Below, piece after piece: positions 17,706 through 25,044 of a stretch of DNA of 64,000 bases. The position numbers were made by a program, and so were the translations under genes. Where the stretch lies: positions 3,155,001-3,219,000 of the forward strand of contig NZ_JAFBCK010000001.1 of NCBI RefSeq assembly GCF_016907695.1, written 5' to 3'. The notes under the pieces were generated by a model, which saw only the letters and a list, made by a program, of their open reading frames with translations, did not search any database and was not told the DNA's origin. This DNA is from Actinokineospora baliensis. Lineage in GTDB: Bacteria > Actinomycetota > Actinomycetes > Mycobacteriales > Pseudonocardiaceae. Position 1 is the stretch's first letter; each line of letters begins with the position of its first letter.

Positions 17706-17897
17706 GTGGCTGCCGTGTGCGACGTCTGTGGCAAGGGGCCAGGCTTCGGCAAGTCGGTCTCGCACTCGAACCGGCGGACCAACCGCCGTTGGAACCCGAA
17801 CATCCAGACCGTGCACGCTCGCCTGGGCATCTCCCAGCGCAAGCGCCTCAACGTGTGCACCTCCTGCCTCAAGGCGGGCAAGGTCGTCCGCGGCTGA
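17706..17897 (+). CDS. rpmB: 50S ribosomal protein L28, zinc-binding form
   Basis: Sixty-three residues of the large ribosomal subunit. Two CxxC pairs, CDVCGKGP near the N-terminus and [10 protein letters not shown] near the end, mark the zinc-binding (C+) form. [17 protein letters not shown] is the rRNA-binding core. The GTG at 17706 has gaaggag upstream. Actinobacteria often carry a second, zinc-free L28 induced on zinc starvation; it is not in this window. The gene is divergent from the DAK2 gene and followed by a strong terminator. Confidence 0.97.
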   Translation: MAAVCDVCGKGPGFGKSVSHSNRRTNRRWNPNIQTVHARLGISQRKRLNVCTSCLKAGKVVRG

Positions 17898-17924
17898 CGT
17901 TCGGCGAGTCACCACAGCAGTGCG

Positions 17925-17956
17925 GTGAGGCCGGTCCCCTCGGGGACCGGCCTCAC
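17925..17956 (+). terminator. rpmB terminator hairpin
   Basis: A perfect 15-bp stem (17925-17939 with 17942-17956) encloses a two-base loop, 28 bases after the rpmB stop. There is no U-tract, which is normal for high-GC actinobacteria. Confidence 0.8.
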
Positions 17957-18610
17957 TGGCGTTTCCGGCGCGTTCGGTGCACTGCGGCACCCGGACACAG
18001 GACAGTGGGGCAGCGAGACGGCTAGCGGGGGCGGCACCGGGTTGGTGTCGCCCCACTGGTGTGATGCGGCTCTAGCGGGGGCGCGGCTTTGGCAGGAGCC
18101 ACCGTCGGCGGCTGGTCTACGGCGGTGCCGGGCTGCTGGTCGCCGAGGGACGGTGGCCGAGGCTGCTGTCGGCGGCTGGTCTCGCTGGTGGTGCCGGGCG
18201 GTGGCGGCAGGCGAGCCTGTGCGGGTGTCGGCTTCCGCACCGTGCTCCACGTGGCCGGCCTGTACCCGGCCGCCACCCCGGCGCTCGCCGAGGGACGGTG
18301 GCCGAGGCTGCCGTCGACGGCTGGCTTGATGGCGGTGCTAGTCCGTTCTGTGTGGCGGTGGCAGGGGCTGCCGTCGGCTGCTGGTGCCGGGCGGTGGCGG
18401 CAGGCGAGCCTGTGCGGGTGCCGGCCTCCGCACCGTGCTCCACGTGGCCGGGCGGTACCCGGCCGCCACCCCCGGCGCTCGCCGAGGTCGTGCGGCCGTT
18501 GCGCCCTCATCGGCGGCCGGCTCGGCAAGATCGGCGCCCGCACCCACCTCGGCACCGCTGCCGCTGGTCCTTCGGGTGTCCGGCCTCCAGCGTGTAGACC
18601 TCCCACACGC
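17957..18610. repeat. gene-free stretch of decayed tandem repeats between rpmB and the coiled-coil gene
   Basis: No gene is supported here; the open frames are repeat-derived and unlike any family. Two copies of a ~193-bp unit can be traced: gtgccgggcggtggcggcag begins at 18191 and again at 18384, followed by matching gcgagcctgtgcgggtg, ccgcaccgtgctccacgtgg and ggcgctcgccgagg blocks. Shorter pieces recur near 18100-18160 and 18290-18320. Two further spots, near 18022 and 18073, resemble the 3' end of the convergent coiled-coil gene (ctagcggg preceded by a cactg-like block, as at 18641-18666). The stretch looks like another duplicated and decayed gene end. Confidence 0.65.
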
Positions 18611-18645
18611 CAGTGGGCGGGCACCGAATCGGTGCCCGCCCACTG
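18611..18645 (-). terminator. terminator of the coiled-coil gene
   Basis: A perfect 15-bp stem (18611-18625 with 18631-18645, loop gaatc) lies 13 bases beyond the stop of the minus-strand gene at 18659. Confidence 0.8.
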
Positions 18646-18658
18646 CAGCGACGGGGTT

Positions 18659-20206
18659 CTAGCGGGCGCCCGCCTTGGCGGGGGTGCCGTTCTTGGAGGC
18701 CGCCTTGGCGCCGAGGCTTTCGGCGAAGTGCTGCTTGGCCTCCTCCAGCACGGCGAAGGTGCTGGCGACCTGTTCGGACACCCGGCGCTCGAAGGCGTCG
18801 GCCTGCTCGTGGCGGGTGGTGGCGTCGGCGAGTTTGGCTTCGGCGTTGGCGACGAGGTCGCCCGCGTGCTTCTCCGCGCTCTCCCGCTTGGTCTTGATCT
18901 CCGCGTCGGCCTTGGTGCGGGCCTCGGTGAGCGACCGCTCGGTGTCGGCCTTCTGCTTCTCGGCGTCGGCGACCAGCTTGGCCGCTGCCTTCTCCGCGGC
19001 CTCGCGCTGGGCCTTGATGTCGGCGTCGGCCTTGGTGCGGGCTTCGGTGAGGGCGCGCTCGGTGTCGGCCTTCTGCTTCTCCGTGTCGGCGACCAGGCGG
19101 GCCGCGGCCTTCTCGGCGGCGTCGCGCTGGGTCTTGATGTCGGCTTCGGCGCTGGCGCGCTGGTCGGCGAGGGCCTGTTCGGTCTCCTCGGTCTGCGCCA
19201 GCAGCGCGGCCTCGATCGCGGCGGTCTGCTCGGCCAGGTTGGTCTCGACCTCGGTGGTGCGGGCGGACAGCGCCTGCTCCACCTCCTCGGTGCGCTTGGC
19301 GATCGCGGCCTCGGCGGCGCCGCGGCTGGCGGTGAGCTCGCGCTCGGCCTGCTCCTCGGCGGCGGTGCGGCGACCGGCGGACTCGGTGTCGAGCGCCTCG
19401 CGGGCGGCCAGCGCCTCGGTGTCGAGCTTGTCGCGGTGCGCGGCGGCCTCGTCGTAGAGCTGCGCGATGCGCGCCTCGTTCGCCTTGGCCTGCTGCTCGA
19501 TCTCGGCGCGGGCGTCGGCCATCAGCTTCTTGTGCTCGGCGGCCAGCGCGGCCCGCATCGACTCGTACTCGGCGTCGAGCTCGGCGTGGTTGCGGGTGTA
19601 GTCGGCCTCGAGCTGCTTGCGCCGCTCCTCGAGGTCGGCGATCAGCTTGTCGTGCTTGGCCCGCAGGTCCTTGGCGTAGGCGTCGGCCTCGCCGCGGGTC
19701 TTGGCCGCCGCGTCGTCGGCCTGCTTGGCGGTCTTGCCCGCGTACGCCTCGGCGTTGAGCCGGGTCTGGGCGGCGTAGTCGTCGGCGGCGGTGCGCGTGG
19801 CCGCCGAGTACCCGTCCGCTTCCTTGCGGGTGTTGGCGCCGTAGCCCTCGGCCTCCGCCCGGGTCGCCGCGCCGTAGTCGTCGGCCTGCCGCTTGAACTC
19901 GGCGATCTCCTCCTCGGCCAGCTGCATCATCAACCGCACCCGCTCGGTCATGCCCTCGGTGCTGTTGGGGTTGGCGCTGATCCGGTTGAGCCGGGTCGTG
20001 GTCTCCAGCAGTTGCTGCTGCAGCGAGCCGAGCGACTTGGTCAGCTCGGCGACCTTCGACGCTGCGTCGTCGCGGCCCTTGGTCGCGTGGCGCAGGTCGT
20101 AGGTGAGGCGGGTGACCCGTTCGTTGACCTGCCGTGGGTTGTACCCGCGCAGAACGGTGTCGAAGTGCGGAAGTCGGTCGGTGGACTCGGCGTCACCAGA
20201 GGGCAT
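18659..20206 (-). CDS. long coiled-coil protein with DivIVA-like N-terminus (Scy/FilP class)
   Basis: 515 residues. The N-terminal segment LPHFDTVLRGYNPRQVNERV resembles DivIVA-family N-termini. It is followed by almost unbroken Ala/Glu/Lys-rich coiled coil. Residues ~110-190 hold repeats of the form EADGYSAATR. Further on, 40-residue tandem repeats (KADTERALTEARTKADADIK plus AQREAAEKAAAKLVADAEKQ) repeat in register at 120 bp. The C-terminus is Lys/Ala-rich (GTPAKAGAR). Streptomyces proteins of this design (Scy, FilP) organise polar growth and the cytoskeleton. That role is likely but inferred. ATG 20206; no second gene in the unit. The 3' end appears echoed downstream (see 17957-18610). Confidence 0.75.
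   Translation of the reverse strand: MPSGDAESTDRLPHFDTVLRGYNPRQVNERVTRLTYDLRHATKGRDDAASKVAELTKSLGSLQQQLLETTTRLNRISANPNSTEGMTERVRLMMQLAEEEIAEFKRQADDYGAATRAEAEGYGANTRKEADGYSAATRTAADDYAAQTRLNAEAYAGKTAKQADDAAAKTRGEADAYAKDLRAKHDKLIADLEERRKQLEADYTRNHAELDAEYESMRAALAAEHKKLMADARAEIEQQAKANEARIAQLYDEAAAHRDKLDTEALAAREALDTESAGRRTAAEEQAERELTASRGAAEAAIAKRTEEVEQALSARTTEVETNLAEQTAAIEAALLAQTEETEQALADQRASAEADIKTQRDAAEKAAARLVADTEKQKADTERALTEARTKADADIKAQREAAEKAAAKLVADAEKQKADTERSLTEARTKADAEIKTKRESAEKHAGDLVANAEAKLADATTRHEQADAFERRVSEQVASTFAVLEEAKQHFAESLGAKAASKNGTPAKAGAR
18850..19150. repeat. 120-bp tandem repeat inside the coiled-coil gene
   Basis: Lines of sequence starting at 18901 and 19021 match almost base for base (cggcgtcggccttggtgcgg and ggtgtcggccttctgcttct in the same register). 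They give in-frame 40-residue repeats of the coiled coil, with a partial third unit at each side. Confidence 0.85.
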
Positions 20207-20287
20207 TGCCCCACTTTAGTATGACCGCCTCGGGGGTGAACCCGCCGGAGTAGTTAATTCTCAGGGTAAGAGATGCCGCGTGCCCGC

Positions 20288-20303
20288 CGCCACGGCCGTG
20301 GCG
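20288..20303 (-). terminator. palindrome after the DUF6230 operon
   Basis: The perfect 16-base palindrome cgccacggccgtggcg lies five bases beyond the stop of the last operon gene. It may be a terminator or a short RNA stem. Confidence 0.4.
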
Positions 20304-20308
20304 TCCGG

Positions 20309-20986
20309 TTACGGATTGCCCTGGGGTGCCGCCGGAGCGCCACATTGCGCCCTGCCGCGCTCCATCCGCAACGCCAGGTTGGGGATGCGCAACGGCCGCG
20401 GGATCGACATCACCGAGATCTGTCCTTGCACCTGGCGGAATTCCGCGAATGTCGCATCGATCCCGATCCGGTGTTCGGTGGCCGGAACGCGAAGCGGATT
20501 CGGTACGGAATTCCCCGCCGCGTCCTTGATCGTTGTGACGTCTTCGCCGGGGACGCCGATTTTCACGACGCCGTCCATGTCCAGCGCGCCGGTCGCCGAG
20601 ACCACGTCCAGTTCGACGTTGCCGGTCTGGATCTCCCAAGTGGACCGGTTCCCGTCGCCGCCGGTGAGGTAGACGGTGAACCAGGTGCCGAGGACCTGTT
20701 GCTGGAAGGACAGGCACAGCTCGTTGAGCCTGCCCTCGGCGAACCCGAGGCGCCCCACCCGGACCTGGGTGGTGCTGCCGTCGGCGTTCTGCCGCGTGAC
20801 GTCGCCGACCGAGAGCCCGAAGTCAGTCCCATACAAGCCACTGGTGGACAGGGACAACGTGCCGCCTTGGACAACCACCTCCGAGGCGAGCGCACCTTCG
20901 GCCACACGTACCCCGAGCACGCCCGCGACCACCAACGCCGGGAGCGCCAGCAGCGCGGCCTTGCGCCAGTGGGTGCGGCCCCTCAC
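20309..20986 (-). CDS. secreted DUF6230-like protein, last gene of operon
   Basis: 225 residues. A signal or anchor (KAALLALPALVVAGVLGVRV) precedes an exported beta-rich domain. It is a paralogue of the first gene of the operon (22039-22746). Both carry the same plan: a GALA-type end of signal, a FxxxF/LxGxG segment, then G-F-x-x-A/G-K/R-L-x-x-L-C in the middle (here GRLNELCLSFQQQVLGTWF). The C-terminus is RIPNLALRMERGRAQCGAP with one Cys. Function unknown. The GTG overlaps the stop of the upstream gene (GTGA), so translation is probably coupled. Confidence 0.65.
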   Translation of the reverse strand: MRGRTHWRKAALLALPALVVAGVLGVRVAEGALASEVVVQGGTLSLSTSGLYGTDFGLSVGDVTRQNADGSTTQVRVGRLGFAEGRLNELCLSFQQQVLGTWFTVYLTGGDGNRSTWEIQTGNVELDVVSATGALDMDGVVKIGVPGEDVTTIKDAAGNSVPNPLRVPATEHRIGIDATFAEFRQVQGQISVMSIPRPLRIPNLALRMERGRAQCGAPAAPQGNP

Positions 20987-21597
20987 GAGGTGCCCTTGCT
21001 CGTGACGGTCAACGACGCACCGGGCAGTCGAACCGGGTTGTCCCTGCCCGAGGTGGGGGAGGGGTTGAACGCCTTCAGCGCGTAGAGGTCCATCCGGACG
21101 TCGCACAGGTGGACGCTCAGCGAGATGCCGAGGCTCAGCAGCCACGCGGCGGGCAGCGCGCACAGCAGCAGCGGGCTCGACGCGTAGAGGTTGTTCGCCC
21201 ACAGGTCGGTCTGCATCTGCTGCCCGGCCGAGTTGGTGCCGCCGAGTTGGGTGGTGCCGCTGGAACCGAGGGTGAGCGCGTAGTTGGTGCGGCTACCGTC
21301 GGAGATCGTCAGGTTGTCGAGGGTCAGCGCGCGGAAGGTGTAGTGCGCGGCCTGGAACGACACCCCGTTGGCGTCGACGACGGTCTCGGTGCCCTTGTAC
21401 TGGATCGATGCGGCGTACCCGGCGCTCGCGGTGACCTTGAGCGGTTTGTCCTTGGGCGTGGTCAGGAACCCGATCTGCGGCGCGGGTGTCGGCGCGGGCG
21501 CGAGGGCGGCCTGGGCGCTCAGGTACGGCAGGTCGGGCAGCACGGCGCTGGCGACGACCACCGCCAGCGCCGTGCCGAACGCCAGCGCCCGCTTCAC
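20983..21597 (-). CDS. hypothetical secreted protein in DUF6230/DUF6114 operon
   Basis: 204 residues, no family recognised. An N-terminal signal (VKRALAFGTALAVVVASAV) is followed by a Pro/Ala linker and a beta-rich domain with YTFRALTLDNLTISDGSRTN. A short hydrophobic run, SPLLLCALPAAWLLSLGI, lies near the C-terminus and may be a membrane hairpin. Two cysteines flank it. It starts at a GTG overlapping the DUF6114 stop and ends overlapping the next GTG. The arrangement says it works with its operon partners at the cell surface; no more can be claimed. Confidence 0.6.
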   Translation of the reverse strand: MKRALAFGTALAVVVASAVLPDLPYLSAQAALAPAPTPAPQIGFLTTPKDKPLKVTASAGYAASIQYKGTETVVDANGVSFQAAHYTFRALTLDNLTISDGSRTNYALTLGSSGTTQLGGTNSAGQQMQTDLWANNLYASSPLLLCALPAAWLLSLGISLSVHLCDVRMDLYALKAFNPSPTSGRDNPVRLPGASLTVTSKGTS

Positions 21598-22028
21598 GCG
21601 GCCGCCTCGACTTCCTCGGTGTCCGCGGTGTCCTTTTCGGACTCCCTGACCCGCTTGGGCCCCCACCCGAAGGTCATCGACCCGCCCAGGACGCCCAGCA
21701 GCATGCCGATCAAGAACCCGCCCAGGTTCGAGGCCACCAGCGAGGCCAGCGCGAACAGCACCCCGAGGAAGCCCGCCAGGTGCCGGGACCGGGGGGCGAA
21801 CCACGCGCACAGTCCGAACAGGACCAGGCCGCCGCCGAGCAGGTACCCGGCGATGCCGCCGAACCCGGCCCCCAGCACCACCGAGATCGGCGCGAAGGTC
21901 AGCGACATGATCGCCCACCCGCCCAGCACCAGCCACAGCCCGCCCCAGAACGGGCGGGTGCGCCGGAAGTCGGTGAACCAGCGCCACCCGGTTGCGAGCG
22001 CGGGCCAGACCGCTTTCAGAGTCGTCAT
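21594..22028 (-). CDS. DUF6114 four-helix membrane protein
   Basis: 144 residues with four membrane helices: PFWGGLWLVLGGWAIMSLTF, VLGAGFGGIAGYLLGGGLVL, HLAGFLGVLFALASLVAS and GGFLIGMLLGVLGGSMTF. An acidic C-terminal tail (DTADTEEVEAAA) follows. This is the DUF6114 family, which in streptomycetes accompanies DUF6230 secreted proteins. Function unknown. ATG 22028 lies ten bases after the upstream gene's stop, and the stop overlaps the next GTG. Confidence 0.8.
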   Translation of the reverse strand: MTTLKAVWPALATGWRWFTDFRRTRPFWGGLWLVLGGWAIMSLTFAPISVVLGAGFGGIAGYLLGGGLVLFGLCAWFAPRSRHLAGFLGVLFALASLVASNLGGFLIGMLLGVLGGSMTFGWGPKRVRESEKDTADTEEVEAAA

Positions 22029-22038
22029 GGAAGTTCCC

Positions 22039-22746
22039 TCAGCAGTTGACCGTGCCGGGCACGATGGCCAGGTTCAGCTTCGGCAGCGTGATGTTCCCGC
22101 TGATCTCCGCGGTGTAGGCGTCGGCGGTGAGTCCGGTTACCTGGACGACGCCCGCTTCGAGCCCGAATGCGCCGACCGTGCCGCCCTCGAGCGGTTGGCC
22201 GCCCATCTGCACCTGGTGCGCTGTCTTGCCGAGCACCATCTCCGAGAATTGGCTCTGCGCGCCCTGCACGGCTTTCGCCTCGAGGATCAGGTTGTAGGCG
22301 TCGATGACGTCCGGGCCGCCGTTGGGGGTGCCGTCGACGGGGGAGCCCGCGTTGAGCTTGAGCGTGTACGGCAGCCCGAGGATCGTTTGGTGGATCACCG
22401 CGCAGAGGCCGTCGAGCTTGGCCGACTGGAACCCGGCGCGGGCCATCGCCTCGCCCTTGCCAGCCTGGCTGCCGTCGGCGAGTTGCCTGCTGTGCAGGAA
22501 AGCGGCGAAACCGCTGCCGTTGACCTGGTCGGAACGCAGCGTGAACGGCTGGCCGGAGACGAAGAAGTTCGCCGCGAGCGCGCCCTGGGCCATCGCGACC
22601 CCCAGCGCCGCCGCGACCGCCGCCGCGGGCAGCGCCACCGCCGCGCTGCGGCCCCACCGCGTGCCCGTGCGGGGTCCGGCGGCCGCCGCGCGCATCCGGT
22701 CGTTCCAGGCGCGCACGGCGGACAGGCGGTGCTTGGCATGGCGCAT
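22039..22746 (-). CDS. DUF6230 family secreted protein, first gene of operon
   Basis: 235 residues. A basic N-terminus (MRHAKHRLSAVRAWNDRM) is followed by a signal or anchor (AVALPAAAVAAALGVAMAQG) and the conserved GALAANFFVSGQPFTLRS start of the DUF6230 domain. FQSAKLDGLCAVIHQTILG and the C-terminal NITLPKLNLAIVPGTVNC are typical, with two cysteines. Some databases call homologues 'cholesterol esterase', without support in this sequence. ATG 22746 has gggag upstream. It heads a four-gene operon and faces a signal peptidase gene across a region with two palindromes. Confidence 0.8.
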   Translation of the reverse strand: MRHAKHRLSAVRAWNDRMRAAAAGPRTGTRWGRSAAVALPAAAVAAALGVAMAQGALAANFFVSGQPFTLRSDQVNGSGFAAFLHSRQLADGSQAGKGEAMARAGFQSAKLDGLCAVIHQTILGLPYTLKLNAGSPVDGTPNGGPDVIDAYNLILEAKAVQGAQSQFSEMVLGKTAHQVQMGGQPLEGGTVGAFGLEAGVVQVTGLTADAYTAEISGNITLPKLNLAIVPGTVNC

Positions 22747-23072
22747 CGGCGCTCCCGGCTGTGGTGGCTGCCCGTGGACCAGCACCCGCGCTGACCTGCG
22801 CGGGAACGCGTCGGCCCCCGGTGGTCGGGACACCATGGCAAACCGCGCGGGGCAGCGACAAGGGGCCGTTCGCAGTAGGACGTGACCTCAGGTCACAGTT
22901 ACTTCGACGTAACAGCTACACATCGTGAGGTTGGCCAACAAAGATTGCGAGCGATCTCAATGGTCAGCGCTGTGCAGGCTGGTCGCGCCAAGGTTGGCGA
23001 TCATCGGCGTGGTGACTGTCCGTACCTCTGTAACGTTTTGATAAGCACTACCGTCAGGTAACGTCTCCGGCT
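22747..23072. promoter_or_regulatory. divergent regulatory region with two inverted repeats
   Basis: This 326-base gap holds no gene. It has two adjacent palindromes: GTGACC-TCA-GGTCAC at 22882-22896 and GTTAC-n6-GTAAC at 22898-22913. They fall about 140 bases before the DUF6230 ATG. Closer to the signal peptidase start, GTAACGT occurs at about 23031 and again at about 23058, the second within tcaggtaacgtc. The half-site is related to the palindromes. One regulator (TetR- or GntR-like by palindrome type) may act on both directions; that is inference. Confidence 0.6.
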
Positions 23073-23615
23073 GTGCGGGTCCGGGGTTGGCGGGTGGTCG
23101 GTGCGGTCGCGGGGGTGCTCACCGCGCTCGTCGTGGTCGCGGTCGTCGCCGTCGCGGTGCTCGCCGTGCCGGTCTCCGGCGGCAGCATGAGCCCGACCTA
23201 CCTCGACGGCGACCGCGTCCTGCCCCACCCGTTCCTCGACCAGGACGACGTCGAGCGCGGGGACGTGGTCGAGACCCGGTTCGCCGAGGGCGGCCCGCTG
23301 GTGATCAAGCGCGTGATCGCCACGGCGGGCGACCGGGTGCGGATCGATCCAGGCCCGGTCGTGCGTGTACTGCCCGCGGGGGAAACCGAGTGGCACGTCG
23401 TCGCGACCGCCACCGACTGGGGTACCAAGCCGGTCGCCTGCTGCGATCGGGACGGCTGTGCGACCGTGGCCGCGGATGCCCTGGTGCCGAACGGGAAAAT
23501 GTTCTTGCTCGGCGACAACCCCGGCGGGTCCGACGATTCCCGAACCCTCGGTTGGGCCGACCGCGACCTGGTCCGCGCGATTGTCTGGACCAGGGTCTGG
23601 CCGCTGGCGCGGTGA
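23073..23615 (+). CDS. type I signal peptidase (S26), short form
   Basis: A membrane serine protease that removes signal peptides. 180 residues with one N-terminal membrane span (GVLTALVVVAVVAVAVLAV). The catalytic Ser lies in GGSMSPTYLDGDRVL and the Lys in LVIKRVIATAGDRVRI. The C-terminal box is FLLGDNPGGSDDSRTLGW. A short insert ACCDRDGCATVAAD with three Cys precedes that box; a disulfide or metal site is possible. GTG 23073. It is placed between the secreted-protein operon and a secreted protease rather than in the usual rplS-lepB context, so it is probably a second, dedicated signal peptidase. Confidence 0.87.
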   Translation: MRVRGWRVVGAVAGVLTALVVVAVVAVAVLAVPVSGGSMSPTYLDGDRVLPHPFLDQDDVERGDVVETRFAEGGPLVIKRVIATAGDRVRIDPGPVVRVLPAGETEWHVVATATDWGTKPVACCDRDGCATVAADALVPNGKMFLLGDNPGGSDDSRTLGWADRDLVRAIVWTRVWPLAR

Positions 23616-23682
23616 ACCGGCAACGGTCGTGGCAACTGGTGAACCTTGCCGCCCGACCGCCACCCCCAGTACCGAATTCGAA

Positions 23683-24870
23683 ATGGACATCTCCCCGCGA
23701 GAACGGTTCCACCGCGCTTACGGACGGGTCGCCAAGGCCGGTTTAGCCGCCACCTGCCTCGTCGCCGTCATCACCACCCCAGCCACCGCCACCGATAGCG
23801 CCGCCCCTACCGGTGGCTACGTGGTCGTCCTGCGCCCCACCGCGACCGCCGACTACGGCACCAGGGTCACCGCGCTGGCCACCCGCTTCGGCGCCGAGGT
23901 CGGACACCACTACACCAGCGCCCTGTCCGGATTCTCCGCCCGCCTCACCGCGACCGGCGCCAAGGCGCTCGCCGCCGACCCGTCGGTCGCCTACGTCGTG
24001 CCGGACAGCCCGGTCCAGGCCTACGGCGACCAACCCAACCCGCCGTCCTGGGGCCTGGACCGGGTCGACCAGCGCAAGCTCCCGCTCGACAAGCGCTACC
24101 GCTACGCGACCACCGCCTCGAACGTCACGGCCTTCGTCCTCGACACCGGTGTCCGCGCCACCCACGGCGACTTCGGCGGCCGGGTCCGCGGCGGCCGCGA
24201 CTTCGTCGACAACGACGACAACCCCGACGACCTGCACGGCCACGGCACCTTCCTGGCCGGGGTCATCGGCGGCAAGGAGTACGGCCTGGCCAAGGCCGTC
24301 ACGATCGTCCCGGTCCGGGTGCTCGACAAGAACGGCTCGGGCAGCGTTTCCGGTGTCATCGCGGGCATCGACTGGATCACCGCCAACGCGCACGGCCCGT
24401 CCGTGGTGAACATGAGCCTCGGCGGCCCGGCGAACCAGGCCCTCGACGACGCCGTGCGCGGCTCCATCGCCGCGGGCACGACCTACTCCGTCCCGGCCGG
24501 GTCCTCCGGTGGTCAAGCGGGCAACATCTCGCCCGCGCGGGTCACCGAGGCCATCACCTCGGCGAGCATCGATCAGTCCGACTGCGCCTACCGCAGTTCC
24601 AACTCCGGCCCCGCGGTCGACATCTACGCCCCCGGCGTCGGCATCGTCGGGCCGTGGAACACCGCCGACGACGCCAAGGCCACCTTGAGCGGCACGTCGT
24701 TGGCCGCCGCGCACACCAGCGGTGCCGCGGTGCTGCGGTTGGGGCAGCAGCCGACGCTCACGCCCGCGCAGGTGCAGGCGGCGCTCGTGCGGTCCGCGAG
24801 CACGGGTGTCTGCAAACTCCCCGCGAACACAGCGGATCGGATCCTCTACACCGGACCGTTCCGGCTTTGA
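23683..24870 (+). CDS. secreted S8 subtilase, proteinase K-like, with altered oxyanion site
   Basis: 395 residues. A signal peptide ends near ATATDSAAP, an I9 propeptide (YVVVLRPTATADYGTRVTAL to VAYVVPDSP) follows, then a proteinase K/aqualysin catalytic domain. Catalytic Asp154 (VLDTGVRATHGDF), His187 (GHGTFLAGVIGG) and Ser339 (LSGTSLAAAHTSG) are present. The oxyanion-hole Asn, normally in AAGN, is Ser274 here (PAGSSGGQAGNISPARV), and the usual Pro after GTSMA is Ala. Activity may be weak or altered. ATG 23683 is the only start with a full signal peptide. A strong terminator follows. Confidence 0.85.
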   Translation: MDISPRERFHRAYGRVAKAGLAATCLVAVITTPATATDSAAPTGGYVVVLRPTATADYGTRVTALATRFGAEVGHHYTSALSGFSARLTATGAKALAADPSVAYVVPDSPVQAYGDQPNPPSWGLDRVDQRKLPLDKRYRYATTASNVTAFVLDTGVRATHGDFGGRVRGGRDFVDNDDNPDDLHGHGTFLAGVIGGKEYGLAKAVTIVPVRVLDKNGSGSVSGVIAGIDWITANAHGPSVVNMSLGGPANQALDDAVRGSIAAGTTYSVPAGSSGGQAGNISPARVTEAITSASIDQSDCAYRSSNSGPAVDIYAPGVGIVGPWNTADDAKATLSGTSLAAAHTSGAAVLRLGQQPTLTPAQVQAALVRSASTGVCKLPANTADRILYTGPFRL

Positions 24871-24879
24871 GCCACCTGT

Positions 24880-24933
24880 CGGCACCGACGCCGCCGTCCG
24901 GGTGAGGGCCCTGGCGTGGCGGCGTCGGTGCCG
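24880..24933 (+). terminator. terminator after the subtilase
   Basis: A perfect 16-bp stem (24880-24895 with 24918-24933) with a 22-base loop begins ten bases after the stop codon. Confidence 0.75.
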
Positions 24934-25044
24934 GCACCATCCCCGCGGGCGGGTCCGGCCTGGGGGTCGTGTCGCGGGCGCGCCCACCGCGTTCACCCTG
25001 CTGCGTTCTACGGGACGAGTTCGTCCTGACCGAGAGGACCCACC

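Noticed and set aside
18089..20224. 711-codon plus-strand frame opposite the coiled-coil gene, rich in Gly, Leu and Val
   Set aside because: It looks like a membrane or glycine-rich protein but is the antisense of Ala/Glu/Lys repeats. The minus strand has a proper start, DivIVA-like N-terminus and terminator.
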